Shown: positions 10,201 through 21,324, counted from the stretch's first letter. The stretch: DNA of 64,000 nt from Diphasiastrum complanatum (GCA_029204225.1 CM055104.1:42591502-42655501); one strand, 5' to 3'. Program-made: numbers and translations. The notes: generated by a model not told the origin, from the letters alone.

Positions 10201-11199
10201 CTTAGAGTCATTACAAGATAGAAGAGTAGAAAAATAATGCTTGTTAAAGGACATGTGGGAACTAGCCCCACTATCTATCCACCATGTGTCTTGACTTGAA
10301 GTTGGTGTAGATGCAACCATTAAGGATGTGTTGAATCCATCCTCATATTCTTCCTCTTGAGCAATGTTCCCTTGATCTCCTTTGGCTTGTTGATTCTTCT
10401 TCAAGTAGCATTCTGAGGCAAAGTGTCCTTTCTTCCCACAAAAGAAACACTTTAGTTTTGCCTTGTTCTTCACTTTGCCTTTGGAGGTAGATCCTCCATT
10501 CTTCATCTCGGCCTCCTTGCCTTGATTTTTCTTGAATGGATTTTGCTTTTTCTTGCCTTTAGATGTAAAGTTAGCTTTCTCCTCTCCTCCATTAAGTGAC
10601 ATGCTATCCATTCTTGTCTTGAGGTGTAGAAGCCTACTCTCCTCGGCCACAAGAACATTGTGCAACTTTTCAATGGATGGAAGAGAGTCTTGAATGGCAA
10701 ATGATTGGACTAAGTTGGTAAACTCATCACTTAGACCATTCAAAATGATTTGTACTAGTTCTTGATCTTGGATCTTCTCTCCTATTGCACTTAACTCCTT
10801 GTTAAGAGATTTGATCCTTAGAACATACTCTTGTCCACTCTCTCCACTTCCTTTCATGCTTTGGAAAACTTGATTTCTTAGCATGAGGATTCTTGAAGTA
10901 TTGTTGGATTCATAAATGCTCTTTAATGAATCCCAAGCCTCTTTGGATGAGGTACAAGAAGACACCTCTTTCAAGAGGTCATTGCATACATTTAACTTTA
11001 TGCAATGTAGAGCTAATCTTGCTCTCTTCTTGTATTTGGCTTGTTCTTGGGGAGTTTGAGGCTCTTCCTCTACTCCTTGAACTATGTCATATAGATCATG
11101 GATCACTAGGAGTGATTCCATTCTCACTTTCCAAATGGAATAATTTGTGGAAGTGAGTCTCTCACTTGATTCCATCAAATATCCACCCATGGATGACAT
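7219..11199 (-). CDS. Intact copia Gag-Pol polyprotein, 1326 aa
   Basis: This single frame encodes all proteins needed for copia retrotransposition. Gag spans residues 1 to about 290, with a CX2CX4HX4C zinc knuckle at C251, C254, H259, C264. The protease has the DSG active site at 309-311 (WWIDSGASSHM). The pre-integrase zinc motif follows at 440-476 (WHKRLGHPN...CEAC). The integrase core has D505, D567 and E603, with the canonical 35-residue D-to-E spacing. RT has YVDD at 1005-1008 after FAPVAKL and LKQAPRAWY. RNase H has SDSDFAGD near 1168-1175, E1210 and D1247. A short acidic repeat (EEDLDKP type, 745-760) lies between integrase and RT. No stops or lost catalytic residues were seen. The start is the first ATG after the leader, giving MSSMGG. 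Confidence 0.96.
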   Translation of the reverse strand: MSSMGGYLMESSERLTSTNYSIWKVRMESLLVIHDLYDIVQGVEEEPQTPQEQAKYKKRARLALHCIKLNVCNDLLKEVSSCTSSKEAWDSLKSIYESNNTSRILMLRNQVFQSMKGSGESGQEYVLRIKSLNKELSAIGEKIQDQELVQIILNGLSDEFTNLVQSFAIQDSLPSIEKLHNVLVAEESRLLHLKTRMDSMSLNGGEEKANFTSKGKKKQNPFKKNQGKEAEMKNGGSTSKGKVKNKAKLKCFFCGKKGHFASECYLKKNQQAKGDQGNIAQEEEYEDGFNTSLMVASTPTSSQDTWWIDSGASSHMSFNKHYFSTLLSCNDSKKSIYTASDQACKIDGIGSIPLCLGTSKRIDLDNVLYVPTISRNLLSVGQLMDNGLDVHFKNGVCSILKNDKCIASGIKQGRLFKLDANVASESVNLAREELTQVELWHKRLGHPNLQSMESMASKELALGLPRAFKKCGKMCEACGLAKSHKSSYKKSSSRSLSPLDLIHSDVHSFSHASNGGALMYVTFIDDCTRFTWIELLSKKNLVYEAFIKFKSLVEKQLSTSIKALRCDNGGEYTSNKMKDFCEINGIKLQYTCSYTPQQNGVAERKNRSLCECAKSLRLDASLPISFWGEAITCANYLCNRLPSSAIDGISPYQALFDKKPNVKYFKIFGCTCYVHIPLETRRKEDATSFKGIFVGYGENSKGYRIYDPTSKKVKVSKDVLFDESQFAKSLSNGSNPLCIEDLDKSEEDLDKPEEDHDKPEDGDLDPSQKGPRRSSRSKAEPSRLTYVDKGKQKEGSTSSTSYSFLATLIEEPSSFEEACKSKVWRDAMQVEYDALEENHTWNLVNLPRGKKPLACKWIYRIKYNQDGSISKYKARLVAKGFLQIKGLDYEETFAPVAKLVTIRLIICIATLFKWDLYQMDVTNAFLNGFLEEEIYMMQPEGFIKIGEEQKVCYLRKSLYGLKQAPRAWYSRLHDFLYSLGFVLSAYEPSLYFKCNEGKIIILVLYVDDIIMTGNDDDGIGKVKVDLSSEFKMVDLGFLKFILGIEVSRSSNCTFISQSKYATSILERFGMKDCKGIDTPMEHVVKATNEGDEASFEDITLFRKLIGSLIYLTITRPDLSFCVSKLSQSMQAPLIHHWKSAKRVLRYVSSTRFFGILYEGSNLHLRAYSDSDFAGDKMDRKSISAFATFLCGGVISWLSKKQDTISLSSCEAEYKALTSTTKELLWLRRLLMELHVLEAEEIPYIFCDNQASQQIASNPIFHARTKHIEIAHHFVREKVQSKEVQLHHVPSSECIADILTKPLSKDPFFKLRYALGIVDRCTLDLPS

Positions 11200-11783
11200 T
11201 TTAGAATGAATGCTCTTTTAAAAATCACAAAGATTTTTGAATTTTAAAAGATCTATGAAGTGGCCTAAAGCTTACTAGAATGCCTATAGGCTTGTCTCTA
11301 TCAAACTAACACACAAGCTTGAATGATACTCAAAGATCTTACCAAAAATTTCTAGCTTTCACTCTCACAAAAAAAAATTGCTTTACACTTTTCTTAGAGA
11401 TTTCACTTCAACTAAGGATCTGAACAAATCAGCCTCTTAGATCTGATCTTAGACTCTAAAAAGAAATGCTTCAATGATCCAAAACACTATTTGGTCATAG
11501 GCATTAGTTAGAATGAATCTAGATCAATACTATGCTTCAAAAAGCACCAAAAATGAACTAGTATTGTGATTTTGGGACCAAAAAACACAAAGTAACTTGA
11601 ATTGAAAGTTGCTGTACGGTTTCACACGTGTGAAAAGTACATACACAGCCTCCAAGTCGTTTTGATCCAAATGATTACAAGCTATCACTCTAGAAGAACT
11701 CGCCCTCACTAGTATTGGCCAAAAAACAAATTTTGCCAATGATCTTTACAAGATTTATGATTCAATGATCACTCTCTTACTTA
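11200..11783 (-). other. Leader of intact copia element
   Basis: The 584-bp untranslated leader between the primer-binding site and the polyprotein ATG. It has one further CACACGTGTG palindrome near 11622 and no long open frame on the sense strand that resembles a protein. Confidence 0.7.
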
Positions 11784-11795
11784 GCTCTGATACCA
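11784..11795 (-). promoter_or_regulatory. Primer-binding site (initiator tRNA-Met)
   Basis: The minus strand reads TGGTATCAGAGC directly next to the 5' LTR. This is the standard plant LTR-retrotransposon site complementary to the 3' end of initiator tRNA-Met, where minus-strand DNA synthesis starts. Confidence 0.92.
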
Positions 11796-12657
11796 TGATA
11801 AATTTTACAGTTTTTAGGACAATAATGATTGTACTTTACAATCATAGAGAGTTATTGGTTGCTTAATCAATGAATCTATCAAGTTCTACACATTAGATCT
11901 TGATCTAGATTCACTACACTTGGATTTAAGCAAGAGCAATAGATCAACACATCATTTTTTAGTGAGAGCGGCTTCACACGTGTGGAGTACTGTCCACTGT
12001 ACGGCCTGCACCTGAAACAACAAGTACAATGATACTAGATAGCAATCATGCATAAAAATCACAAGACAAATGACTAGAAATCTCACAAAAGTGTAGAGTG
12101 CAAAAGTCTCATCATTTTTCTTAGCAAAATGATGATCCTTTTATGGATCAAGTACATCCATGAGTCTGGTACAGTCCAGCAGGCCTTCACACGTGTGAAG
12201 AGTGCCACATCACTCATATCTATCCATTTGATCCATCCTTGATCCTTATCCAATAGTTGACCTTCTAGAATATGACTAAAATCCAAAAAGCTAGTCTCCT
12301 AGAATATAGGAATATTCCCTACAAAATAGGATCTAAGGAAAATGGTCAACTCTTATCTTCTAGTACTCTATACACACATGTGAACATCCACTTGCCATGT
12401 GGGAGCATTTACTCATGCACATGCAAGGAAAAGCTAATTTGTAGGTGACTAGTCAACTTGACTAAAAACTAGTCATTTCATGTTCACACTAACTAGAATG
12501 ATACAAAATCAATTTGGATATATACAAACATGAAAAGTACATCCTTTCACACATGGGAACATGCTCCACACGTGTGAAATCATATCATCAACATATTCTA
12601 ATGTTTGATCAATATTTACATGAACCAATGTCAAGTGAGAAGTGACAATTTTCAACA
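11796..12657 (-). repeat. 5' LTR of intact copia element
   Basis: Same 862-bp sequence as 6344-7205. In this position it should supply the promoter. The minus strand carries the same CACACGTGTG palindromes and a TATATATCC stretch in the U3 part. Flanked on the right by the CATTA duplication. Confidence 0.93.
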
Positions 12658-12662
12658 CATTA

Positions 12663-12988
12663 TAATTTCGCACCTTGGTTGAAACTATGTTGAATGCTGC
12701 ATTAATTTAATAAACATAGATCAGCAGTGCCTGACTCTATTTTGGAGGACTGTAGGAGTGATTCAGCTGGCAGTGTCCAGCGATCGCATCTGAACTCCAT
12801 CCGAGTCACAAGAGGATCGTGGTTCCTTCGCGAAAACTTCGCGACTGCAAAATCCAAATCACGATTCCTGATTCTCATCACTGATATCAGAGTAGGTCAT
12901 TTGGTCAAATTCTGACATAGCCAAGAATCTAGCAGATGCAGGATCTCAAACAAACAACCATCAACAAGGGAAGAGTCTTCAAGAAGCA
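12663..12988 (+). other. Right part of split copia 5' region
   Basis: Continuation of 5559-6343 beyond the inserted element (see that entry). It leads straight into a Gag frame and contains the degenerate primer-site-like GATATCAGAG near 12883. Confidence 0.35.
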
Positions 12989-13615
12989 ATGGCTTCAATC
13001 AGCAGCATGCAAAGCAAGATCTGCACAATACTTGATTCCTCAAGATCTAAATTTTTAGCCTGGAAAGTTAAGACATCTTTGATACTCAAGAGTGAAGGAC
13101 TATTCCCCTGGGTGGATGTCATAGAAGAAATGCCTACGACAACAGGCAAGGAGCTATGCGAATGGAGGGAGAAAAATGACAAGGCAGTAGCCTTGCTATC
13201 ATCTTCCATCGAAGATAGTCTCACACTTGACCTGGCTACACTCTCCAAAGCTACGGAGATGTGGGATGCATTACTCACTAGATTTCAGACGAAATCAAGA
13301 CGTCAAATCATGATGCTGGAAGATCAACTAACGAATCTACAGTGGGATGGAAAAGACCTCACTTCTTTCGTAAGAAAGATAAAGGATTTGTTTCTGTCAC
13401 CACATAACTCTGGGGCAGAGAACGTTGTGTCAGCTGAGAAGCAGCTCACGTACCTGTTGAGAACCTTATCCAGATCATTCCAGATGACAAGAACCTTGCT
13501 CGCGAAAGATCCCGCCATGAATCTCGAAAGGCGATTGTCGAGATTCGAGAGGAAGTCGAGGCCAGAGAACATCTTGATCACAAAGATGGTTCTGACCAGG
13601 ACTTGTGTTGGTTGA
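12989..13615 (+). pseudogene. Copia Gag fragment (UBN2-type)
   Basis: A 208-residue frame from ATG 12989 to TGA. It resembles copia Gag of the gag-polypeptide/UBN2 type: an N-terminal 'FLAWKVKTSLILKSEGL' block, then ATEMWDALLTRFQTKSRRQI and MMLEDQLTNLQWDGKDLTSF, which is the 'W..L...Y......l..L...L....M' pattern typical of these capsid-like domains. It ends without a zinc knuckle, and no protease follows, so the element is truncated after Gag. Its 5' side was split by the intact copia element. Confidence 0.7.
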
Positions 13616-15400
13616 CGTAATGATGCAAGTCCACATAGATGGTTTACATGTAGGTATAGAAAATGTGTATATTGAAGGTAAAGTGTTGGCAAAGTATGGG
13701 AATTACGATGCTGAGTAAAAATATGAAAATATTTAAAGCTCGATATAACAAACAGATACAGTGATTCTACCATCATTGTGTCTGTTCAAGAATCTATTAA
13801 AGATTCTTGTTACATGCAATTAATATACATGATTGTATTCGAATACGTTGCTTCAATGTTTGATCCAAAATAATACATTATGATTGCGGGACTTCAAATT
13901 TAGTTTTGGTATACGGATCAAAGACTTTGATTACAAAAATTGAACCCTTCGAGGTGAATGTAAAATTCCTTCCAAAAATGTCAATATTAGAATTTCGAAC
14001 GCATTGTGAAACTGTAATTGCTAAAAACTCGATTGTCCATGCATCTACGCTTCTGGCAACTGTTGCAGTTCCAATAATAGAATCGGACCAACTGGATACA
14101 ACAAAAAAAACTCTTCTTGTAGCAGATGGATTAGAGCAAGAAGATCAAGGTCAGGTAAACAATTTCATATACGTTTCTTATATATATACATATTGTTGTT
14201 CAAACTATTCAACACATGTTGCGTCTACCTACTAACAAATGCGTGCAGGCCATATTTTGGGAAAATTCAACCAAATTGTTCCAAAATCTTGTTGCTGCAT
14301 TTCATAATGAAAATCGTCGAATTTATTCTATTAAAAATTTGGGCGTATGGAAAAATTGAAAACCTCTAGTTCTCTGTGTTTGAGAAAACGATATTTCTTC
14401 AACTACCAATAGGCCACTGTCATGATAAACTTGTGTGCGCTTATTAGGGGCAAACAAAACACATCTACATTAACAAAGAGGTACAAACAAATATTGCTGA
14501 TAATCCATAAACCGTGAACTCATGCATGGTTTAAAGAATGTTCGAAATCATGATACTAATTCATATTGGTATATGGCAGCTGCTTGGAAAGCTTTGGATA
14601 TCTAGAATAAATGTTCCTTTTATTGAGCGAGTTTGTGAAGATGTGCTAGTAATTAGTTTTCAATGCGTAATATCAAGCCTTTTTGCTTCCAATGCAAACA
14701 ATCAACGAATTTTACATGTATGCCACGTTTATCATGTTCTATTGTTGCTGGTGGCACATTGCATAAAGTTATATTAAAAGGCGACCTCCTTGGATGTGTG
14801 CTTGATTTGAAAAAGCCTTTTGAAAGAGTCATAGATTAGGATTTCCACAAACATGGTTCAGATTATGTTCATAGTTTTGAGTTTGGTTGTACGAAATATG
14901 TGTCTTCACATACATTGCTAAAAATGTTTGCTTTTCTAAAATAAGTCATGTTCTAAATCTGTGTGCATAAAAGTGTTACTGCATATTGTTGTGTCTGTAT
15001 GTTGTAACATGTTTATATATTCAAAAAGTTAACAATGAACTATTTACCTAGTTTATTGAACAATATGCTTGGTTAAAAATTTTAGATTTGAAACTGCCTT
15101 TAGTAACAACTATCTTAAAACCTGCATCAAAGCTTAGAAAAATGTGTGAGACTCTATATATTTACATGTTATAGGTTTTCTTCCTACCAAATCGTTGTTT
15201 TGAAATTGACAAACGTTGCCTTGACTAAATTCTTGTGAATGAATCGTATTCAGAAATTAGTATTCGAACATCATGTCAGAATTGCAATGCTTGTAAGCTA
15301 ATCGTGTTTTCGGTCTAGGAACATATTATTGTTATTTATTTTGCAAACGCATCACAAATAACATAAACATAGATTTGTTCTTTGTTTGTTACAATAATAC
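13616..15400. other. No gene recognised (AT-rich)
   Basis: About 1.8 kb of AT-rich sequence. An open frame at 13906-14235 (from an upstream reading GSKTLITKIEPFEVNVKF) looks somewhat protein-like but matches nothing I recognise. No element ends were found. Confidence 0.35.
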
Positions 15401-16060
15401 GTTCTTTGTGTTCTAGAATTAGATGTCGGCCATAATGTGGGGTGTGTATAGTTCGAATTGTAGTTCCTCATGCCTATATGCCTTGTGGGGTGCGGGGTGA
15501 CATATTCGAACTGTATGTGTTAACCATTGGTACAAATATGCTGCTCGAAGTCGGGCGTAAAGCAGGGGTGATTAGTTGTCGATGTGAGATAGCTGCCGAT
15601 CGTTTAGCTATAAGGGATATCAACCAGATTTGATGGGACGTTACTGAGGCAATGTGCTGCTTAATGGTGAAAGCACAAATGGTTTGATGGATGTTCCCCA
15701 TGGGCTAATTCTGTGATAGATTTGTGTGGGCGCGACTAGGCAAAGGTCCTACGTCCGGTCTCAAGGGGGATGTGACTTGAGAGGGATCGTTGTGTTAGCT
15801 TTGGTTGGTATGTTCGTTTGTTGTGTTGCTTGGACACGAATGACATGGTTCCTACTTGGCTCTCAGGTGACTTGATCGTGCTGATTTAAGGAGGAGATAC
15901 TTTTGTATTGAAGATGACTTAATAAAGAAGAAAAAAGAGAGCTATGGAGCCCGACCTACAGAGGGCAGAATTTTCAAAGAAAAGGAAAACAGTCTCGTGG
16001 AAGTGCACATCTTACCAAGATCGATGACCACCTTGATGAATCACGAACATTAACAGACGG
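15401..16060 (+). other. Upstream region of gypsy fragment, possible LTR/leader
   Basis: This stretch has a different base composition (GT-rich) from its AT-rich left neighbour and leads into a gypsy Gag remnant. It could be LTR plus leader, but no TG...CA ends, second copy or primer site was found. Confidence 0.3.
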
Positions 16061-16069
16061 AGAAGAGCA

Positions 16070-16760
16070 ATGTCAAGAAAATGGCTCCCACATGCATCGA
16101 GATGGCGCCAAATCCAAATTGAGAAGAAAGAGCGTATGCACGTCCCAATGTGGCACCTCCTCAAGAAGAGATTGGTGCCCCTTCTAAACCTCCACCAAGA
16201 ACCCGTACCAGAGGTGCAACAAGACCTCTTTGAAGAGCAGATGCGTCAATATTTATCAAACGCAATGGCAGCTACTCTTAGTGAGGTAAAGAAGGACAGA
16301 GAGAAATACACTAGCATGAAATGCAGAAGGCTCGAAGAAGACTGCTAAAGTAAAAGGGTCGCCAAGTTTCAAAGGGGAGCCTGACGTTCAAGCTATGGAG
16401 GATTGGTTGTTTTACATAGACCATTACTTCTGCTTGATAAACACTCTTGAAGAAAAGAAAGCAGAGTTGGCGCTAACATATTTTGAGGGCTACACAACAA
16501 ACTATTATCGAGTGGCAGGAATGCAGTTCCGGACATGAAATGCGTTACGAGAGGAGTTCATACCTAAAGATTCGCACATGAGATTGAGGGCAGAATTATC
16601 AGGACTCAAGCAGAAAGGTTCACTACGAGAGCACCTGAACAAGTTCATGCAGAGTGTATGGATTATTAAGGATATGTCAGAAGCTGACAAGATTCACTAC
16701 CTCTTGTCTGTAATTCAGACTTGGATGCGACGAGCGATAGACAATTACACAAACAGTTAG
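16070..16760 (+). pseudogene. Ty3/gypsy Gag remnant
   Basis: Two frames joined by a shift near 16340 read as a retrotransposon Gag. The first carries VPEVQQDLFEEQMRQYL. The second carries the capsid-like FKGEPDVQAMEDWLFYID, then KAELALTYFEG, then EEFIPKDSHMRLRAELSG and SLREHLNKFMQ. The 'W....l......dk.ki.la...l.g.A' followed by 'l...F.p......r..l..L.Q..sv..y...F' layout is the Retrotrans_gag family. One in-frame stop follows FRT near 16537. No zinc knuckle or protease follows. Confidence 0.7.
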
Positions 16761-17560
16761 AATGAACAAGTATTGGTTAAGATAAGCTTAGGATTTAAGT
16801 TCACTATTAAGATATATATTGCTTTTATTAGAAAATGACTCCCAATGTAGAGTTATATTGTATAGATTGTATTAGTTGGCTCGAACAAAAAAGGACCGAA
16901 TGGAGTCCGAATTAAGTGCGGTCTGATTTGATAGTTTAAATAGAAAGCTATAGGAACTTTCAAGAATAAGCGAGATGGTGGTGTGTCAAAATGACAACTT
17001 GTCGAACTTGGCCCCAAACCTAGCTTCAAGCCATATTTGCCATGTTCTAGAGAACAATATGTGTTCTAGCCACACGGTCCAACCGATACTACAATATAGT
17101 ACAAATAGTAGGAAGAATGACTTTCGGTCGGATTGAAAATACGAGCTATCGGTTGAATTTACCATCATGAAATCTAATTGCATTGCCCTAGCTTCAAAGC
17201 CTCCCACTCACTGGCCCAAAAATTGTACATGGTGCGGTACACATTTTTGGAATGGTCCGTTTGAGCCAATAGTGTCTGAGACAAAGGACCTATAACAACT
17301 TGTCGGGGTCCATTCTAAGGTGGCATGATCGAACAACAAGTTGTTGAATGCAGTGCTTCTTGTACATTTCATGTCAAAAAGTGCATGCGACCTAGCAGGC
17401 CAACCCGGGATTTTGCATCACAGACTTCCAGTGGCCATTGGAATGCCACACGCAATCTCAGAGAGTCAATATGAACTTGCTAGAATGATTTTTGTAGAAT
17501 TCGAGTGGCCACCCCACCTTTCCATTCAGAGCCTCAAATGCTTTTGTATCCACACCTAGT
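16761..17560. other. No gene recognised
   Basis: Between the gypsy Gag remnant and a gypsy Pol remnant. Small frames are present but none has a recognisable domain. It may be part of decayed element DNA. Confidence 0.3.
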
Positions 17561-17564
17561 GTTG

Positions 17565-18600
17565 ATCAAGCTTTTCAAAAAATAAAAGTCAGTTTATCAA
17601 CTATCCCAATTCTAGGGATTGTGAAATTCCATTTGAATTGATAACTGATGCTTCAGATGCCACAGGTGCCGCACTTATGCAAAAGGAACACGCTACTGCA
17701 TTCCATAGCCAAAAATTAACTTCGATGCAACAATGTTATTCTATTTATGATGAGGAGTTCTATTATACATGTTTTTCGTACTTGGGTACAATATTTAAAA
17801 GGATCACATACAGTTGTTAAATTGATCATCGTTTCTTAAAATACATTTTCACACAACCAGTTATGAATCAACATCAAGCTCGTTGGTGTGAATATCTAGC
17901 ATTCTTTACCCATGTTGACATTGAATATATTCTGGATTTGAAGACCGGTGTGGCAGATGGCCTTAGCCGTATGCCACAAGCTATGCATATTACCTCATTT
18001 CATGCAGAGGTAGATGGTCAAATGTATTAGTTTTATACATTTTTGCATGGTCTTTTATTTTTTCATGATCGTATCCGTGTTCACATGATTATCACATACA
18101 TAATACTCTCATTCGTGAACATCATGATGTACCATTTAGTGCTAATCCGAGTATTAATAAGATGTATTGCCTTATCTCATCTACTTACTATTGGCCACAA
18201 ATGTGACAAGATGTTATTAGAGCCATTACCAAATGTTTTAGCTATCAACAAATAAAAACCTTGGGACATTCCTACTAGACATTGGGAAAGTATCAATATG
18301 GACTTTATTACCTCACTACTTCGTTCACATCACCATAATACTCAGATTCTTGTTGTTGTTGACTGTTTTTCTAAAATGGCACATTTTATACCTTGTAAGA
18401 AGAAAGCCACAGCATCTTATGTTGCTAGTCTTTTTTATAACATTTTTTTTGCCTACATGGTTTGCTAAAAACCATTATAACTGATCAAGATCCTAAGTTA
18501 TCAAGTAACTTTTGGACTTCTTTATTTCAATGCCTAGCTACTAAATTATTATTTAGTATTGCATATCATCCTGAAACCGATGGTCAAACATCCGATTAGC
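17565..18600 (+). pseudogene. Ty3/gypsy Pol remnant (RNase H to integrase)
   Basis: Read with frameshifts, it contains the gypsy RNase H (LITDASDATGAALMQ, AFHSQKLTSMQQCYSIYDEE, IDHRFLKYIFTQPVMNQHQ, GVADGLSRMPQ) and then the integrase core (HWESINMDFITSL, ILVVVDCFSKMAHFIPC, and the ITDQDPKLSSNFW block in another frame near 18480). Several stops and shifts make it dead. It ends near 18595 at YHPETDGQT, beside a 31-bp local duplication (18536-18566 and 18631-18661). Confidence 0.8.
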
Positions 18601-18754
18601 CATCTGTGTTTGTATTGCATCCGATTAGGCAGCTACTAAATTATTATTTAGTATTGCATATTATTAACCACTAACATATTTTTGCAACTGAAATGATCTA
18701 AGAGATTGTAAGGCTCAATGGCCAAAACTCACACAAAAATTTGACTTTTAAGTG

Positions 18755-19740
18755 CAATAAATCAAGGGTATCATGTGACCCATATACAAATCTAGCTTTG
18801 AGGTTATCTACTTGTTTTCTGAAGAACAAATCCGAAGCTTTCAAGTTCTTCAAGCATTTCAAGACATCCGCTGAAAATCAGACCCAGAGAAAGATCAAGG
18901 CTCTACGTACTGATGGAGGGGGAGAATTCATCTCCACTGAATTCAAGGACTTCTGCAAGGTCAATGGAATACATCAACAATACACAACCAGCTACTCACC
19001 TCAGTCCAATGGCATAGCTGAGAAGAAGAATCGGACACTCATCGAAAGTGCCAAGAGCATGCTGGCCCATGCTCTCTTCCAAAGAAATTCTGGGCAGAAG
19101 CTGTTACTACAGCCGCCTATTTGCAGAATCGATCAAAACCATCACTTAAGCATATTCGAGTGTCTGGATGCATTGCCCATGCTCAAATCCTAGCTGATCT
19201 AAGAAAAAAGCTGGACGACACTAGAAGAAAGTCAACTTTCATCGGCTATTCCCCAAACCACAAGGCATACAAGCTCTACAATCTGGATACCAAGAAGGCA
19301 TTCACTAGTAGAGATGTCATTTTTGTAGAAGACCAGTTCATCGACCACAAGAAAAAAGCTCCATCGCCCTCCTATCCCAAAGCCGACGGAACTCATCATT
19401 GATCAGCAACTTGACTCTGACTCCAACAAAGAAACAGACCCTTGGCAAGTCGAACCACATTAGAGGATCAAAGTTCAAGCTAAAAGATCGAATCGATCCA
19501 AATAGTCTCCATCCTGATTCATGGATGATCCAATCTGCTACTTTGTGCAAGAACCAAACACAGAGGCAATGTCGACACTTGATGCTGGTATCACTAACTT
19601 AGAGAAAAAGTGCAAAGCAAGGAAGTATCATTGGTTTACTGTAGGACAGATCTTATGGCAGCAGATTACTTTAAAAAAGCTTTATCAAAGGAGCACCATC
19701 TCAGATTTAACGACATGCTAAATCTTATTTATACAAAGAC
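18755..19740 (+). pseudogene. Copia integrase remnant
   Basis: The frame from about 18755 carries the integrase core end (KIKALRTDGGGEFIS, YSPQSNGIAEKKNRTL). A shift near 19085-19120 moves into a second frame with the conserved integrase C-terminal block (FIGYSPNHKAYKLYN, SRDVIFVEDQF). The first catalytic Asp region is missing and RT is absent. It is a decayed internal slice of a copia element, possibly but not demonstrably part of the same element as the Gag at 12989. Confidence 0.75.
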
Positions 19741-19944
19741 GAAAGCTTTTAAAATATCTAGGCGTCACAAAAATTGTACTCATTAGCTTCACACCCATGT
19801 ACTCACCTTCTGATTTTCATCACGATATACACTACTGTTTTTGTTCTATTGAATAGTACTACTCTTTATTCATCTTGATTATTGCTGGTAACTTTTGCAC
19901 TTCTGATCTACAACCGTCCGTTGTTCTACTTCCGCTGCTATTCC

Positions 19945-20570
19945 ACTGATTTCCGACAAATCTTACTCATGATGAAGATGGTTTGGATGTTCAAATTTGA
20001 AATGATGATGCTTTTGTGATGTCTTCATGTATGCTTGCTAATGATGGAGATCTAGATCCATGGTGGATTGATAATGGAGCAAGTTCACACATGACTTTTC
20101 ACAAAGATTACTTCACTTATTTGTTGGTATATGATGATGACAAGAAGGTGATCTACACGGCCAATGATGGTGAGTGTGCAATCAAAGAAATATTGGCACA
20201 ATTTCTATTTCACTCTCTACAAATGGGAATGTTCATTTGAAGAATGTTTTATTCATACCTTTCATTACCAAGAATTTACTTAGTGTGAGTCAATTGCTAA
20301 GTAAAGGTTTCAAAGTTGAGTTTGATGGAGATGCTTGTATGATTAAAAGGAAGGATATCGTGATTGAAAAAGCTAAAAGGCAAGGGAAGTTGCTCAAACT
20401 AGATGGTTGTGTTATTGCTAACCAAGTTGGATTTGTGGCAAGTGAGCAAATACCTATTCAAAGTACATATCTACCAAGTTCAAGGCCTTTTGTGATGAGC
20501 ATGGGATCTAGAGGGAGTATACAACATCAAGGACCCCACAACAAAATGGAGTGGCTAAAAGGAAGAATAG
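19945..20570 (+). pseudogene. Copia protease and pre-integrase remnant
   Basis: The first frame (20016-20240) carries WWIDNGASSHMTFHKDYF, the copia protease region with DSG changed to DNG. After a frameshift near 20190 it continues as VHLKNVLFIPFITKNLLSV and LLKLDGCVIANQ. The integrase core is mostly deleted: near 20500 the frame reaches only the TPQQNGVAKRKN block, in another phase. Inactive. Confidence 0.75.
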
Positions 20571-20862
20571 GAATGTAGACCTTGTAGGCTTTACTCACCT
20601 CACTATATCCAACAAATACCTCTTCTTGAAGATGGATCCTCCTTGGTCCTATCATCAAGAGTAATGTTGACATAGCATGTGCATCCAAGGTTCTTAGAAA
20701 GTTGACACTCGGCCTCCTCTTGAATAATATCTCAAAAGGTGTCATTCCATCCAAAATAGCACTCGGCCACCTATTGCACAAGAAATTGGCACACAACAAA
20801 GCTTGATCCCAAAATGGTTTGTCAAGATTAGCACTTAACCTCATGGCTTTAGCACTAACAAA
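20571..20862 (-). pseudogene. Copia integrase segment on the opposite strand
   Basis: The minus strand reads AKAMRLSANLDKPFWDQALL, then FLCNRWPSAILDGMTPFEIL and EVFVGYSEVSKAYKVY. This is the integrase part that should come directly after the QNGVAKRKN block ending near 20565 on the plus strand. It lies in reverse orientation inside otherwise plus-strand copia sequence, which points to an internal inversion or a template switch. Confidence 0.7.
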
Positions 20863-21320
20863 GTGATTACTAGCATTCTTGTATGGTTTTGCTAATGGAA
20901 ATGAAGCTATTGGAGGTTCATTATATCACTCATCCATGATCAAGTTCTCAAGTGTTGAGCTACTTGGTGCCAAGATTTGGAGATTGTCAATTTTTGGTGA
21001 ATTCATGGTCATTTTCTTCTGTGAAGTAGATCTTGAAGATGGACTAGTAAAACTTGCTTGGTTTATGGAGTCATGTGTTGCTGCTTTAGTATCATGGATG
21101 AACTCACTTACTCATGGATTTCCAAGTCTTGATGGTTTCTTATGGCAAGATGAAGATGGAGGCTTATTCATGGAGTGTCACTGTGGATACATGGCAACAA
21201 AGGACAAAGGAGGAGGAGACATGCAAGCAAATGTTGATCAATCACATTTATTGTTTGGTTGCTGTATTTTTCCAGAGAGTTCAAAACTAATAGCATGGAG
21301 GAATCATCTCATTTACATTC
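20863..21320. other. Rearranged copia linker, no clear gene
   Basis: Both strands are open over long stretches and neither matches a known domain. On the minus strand a Ser/Thr-rich stretch (PSSRSTSQKKMTMNSPK) leads into the reversed integrase piece, so it may be rearranged copia linker sequence. Confidence 0.3.
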
Positions 21321-21324
21321 TATG

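Larger units (their letters stand above)
6344..12657 (-). mobile_element. Complete Ty1/copia LTR retrotransposon
   Basis: The full structure is visible on the minus strand. The 5' LTR is 11796-12657 and the PBS TGGTATCAGAGC is directly adjacent (complement of 11784-11795). One unbroken polyprotein (7219-11199) is followed by a purine tract AAGTGAGGAGGAG (complement of 7206-7218) and the 3' LTR at 6344-7205. Both LTRs are 862 bp and I could find no difference between them by eye. The flanks carry the 5-bp target duplication CATTA at 6339-6343 and 12658-12662. Domain order is Gag, protease, integrase, RT, RNase H, which defines copia. An intact frame with matching LTRs implies a recent insertion and a potentially autonomous element. 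Confidence 0.95.

Noticed and set aside
13324..13776. 150-residue minus-strand frame
   Set aside because: Shadow of the plus-strand copia Gag fragment and flanking AT-rich DNA.
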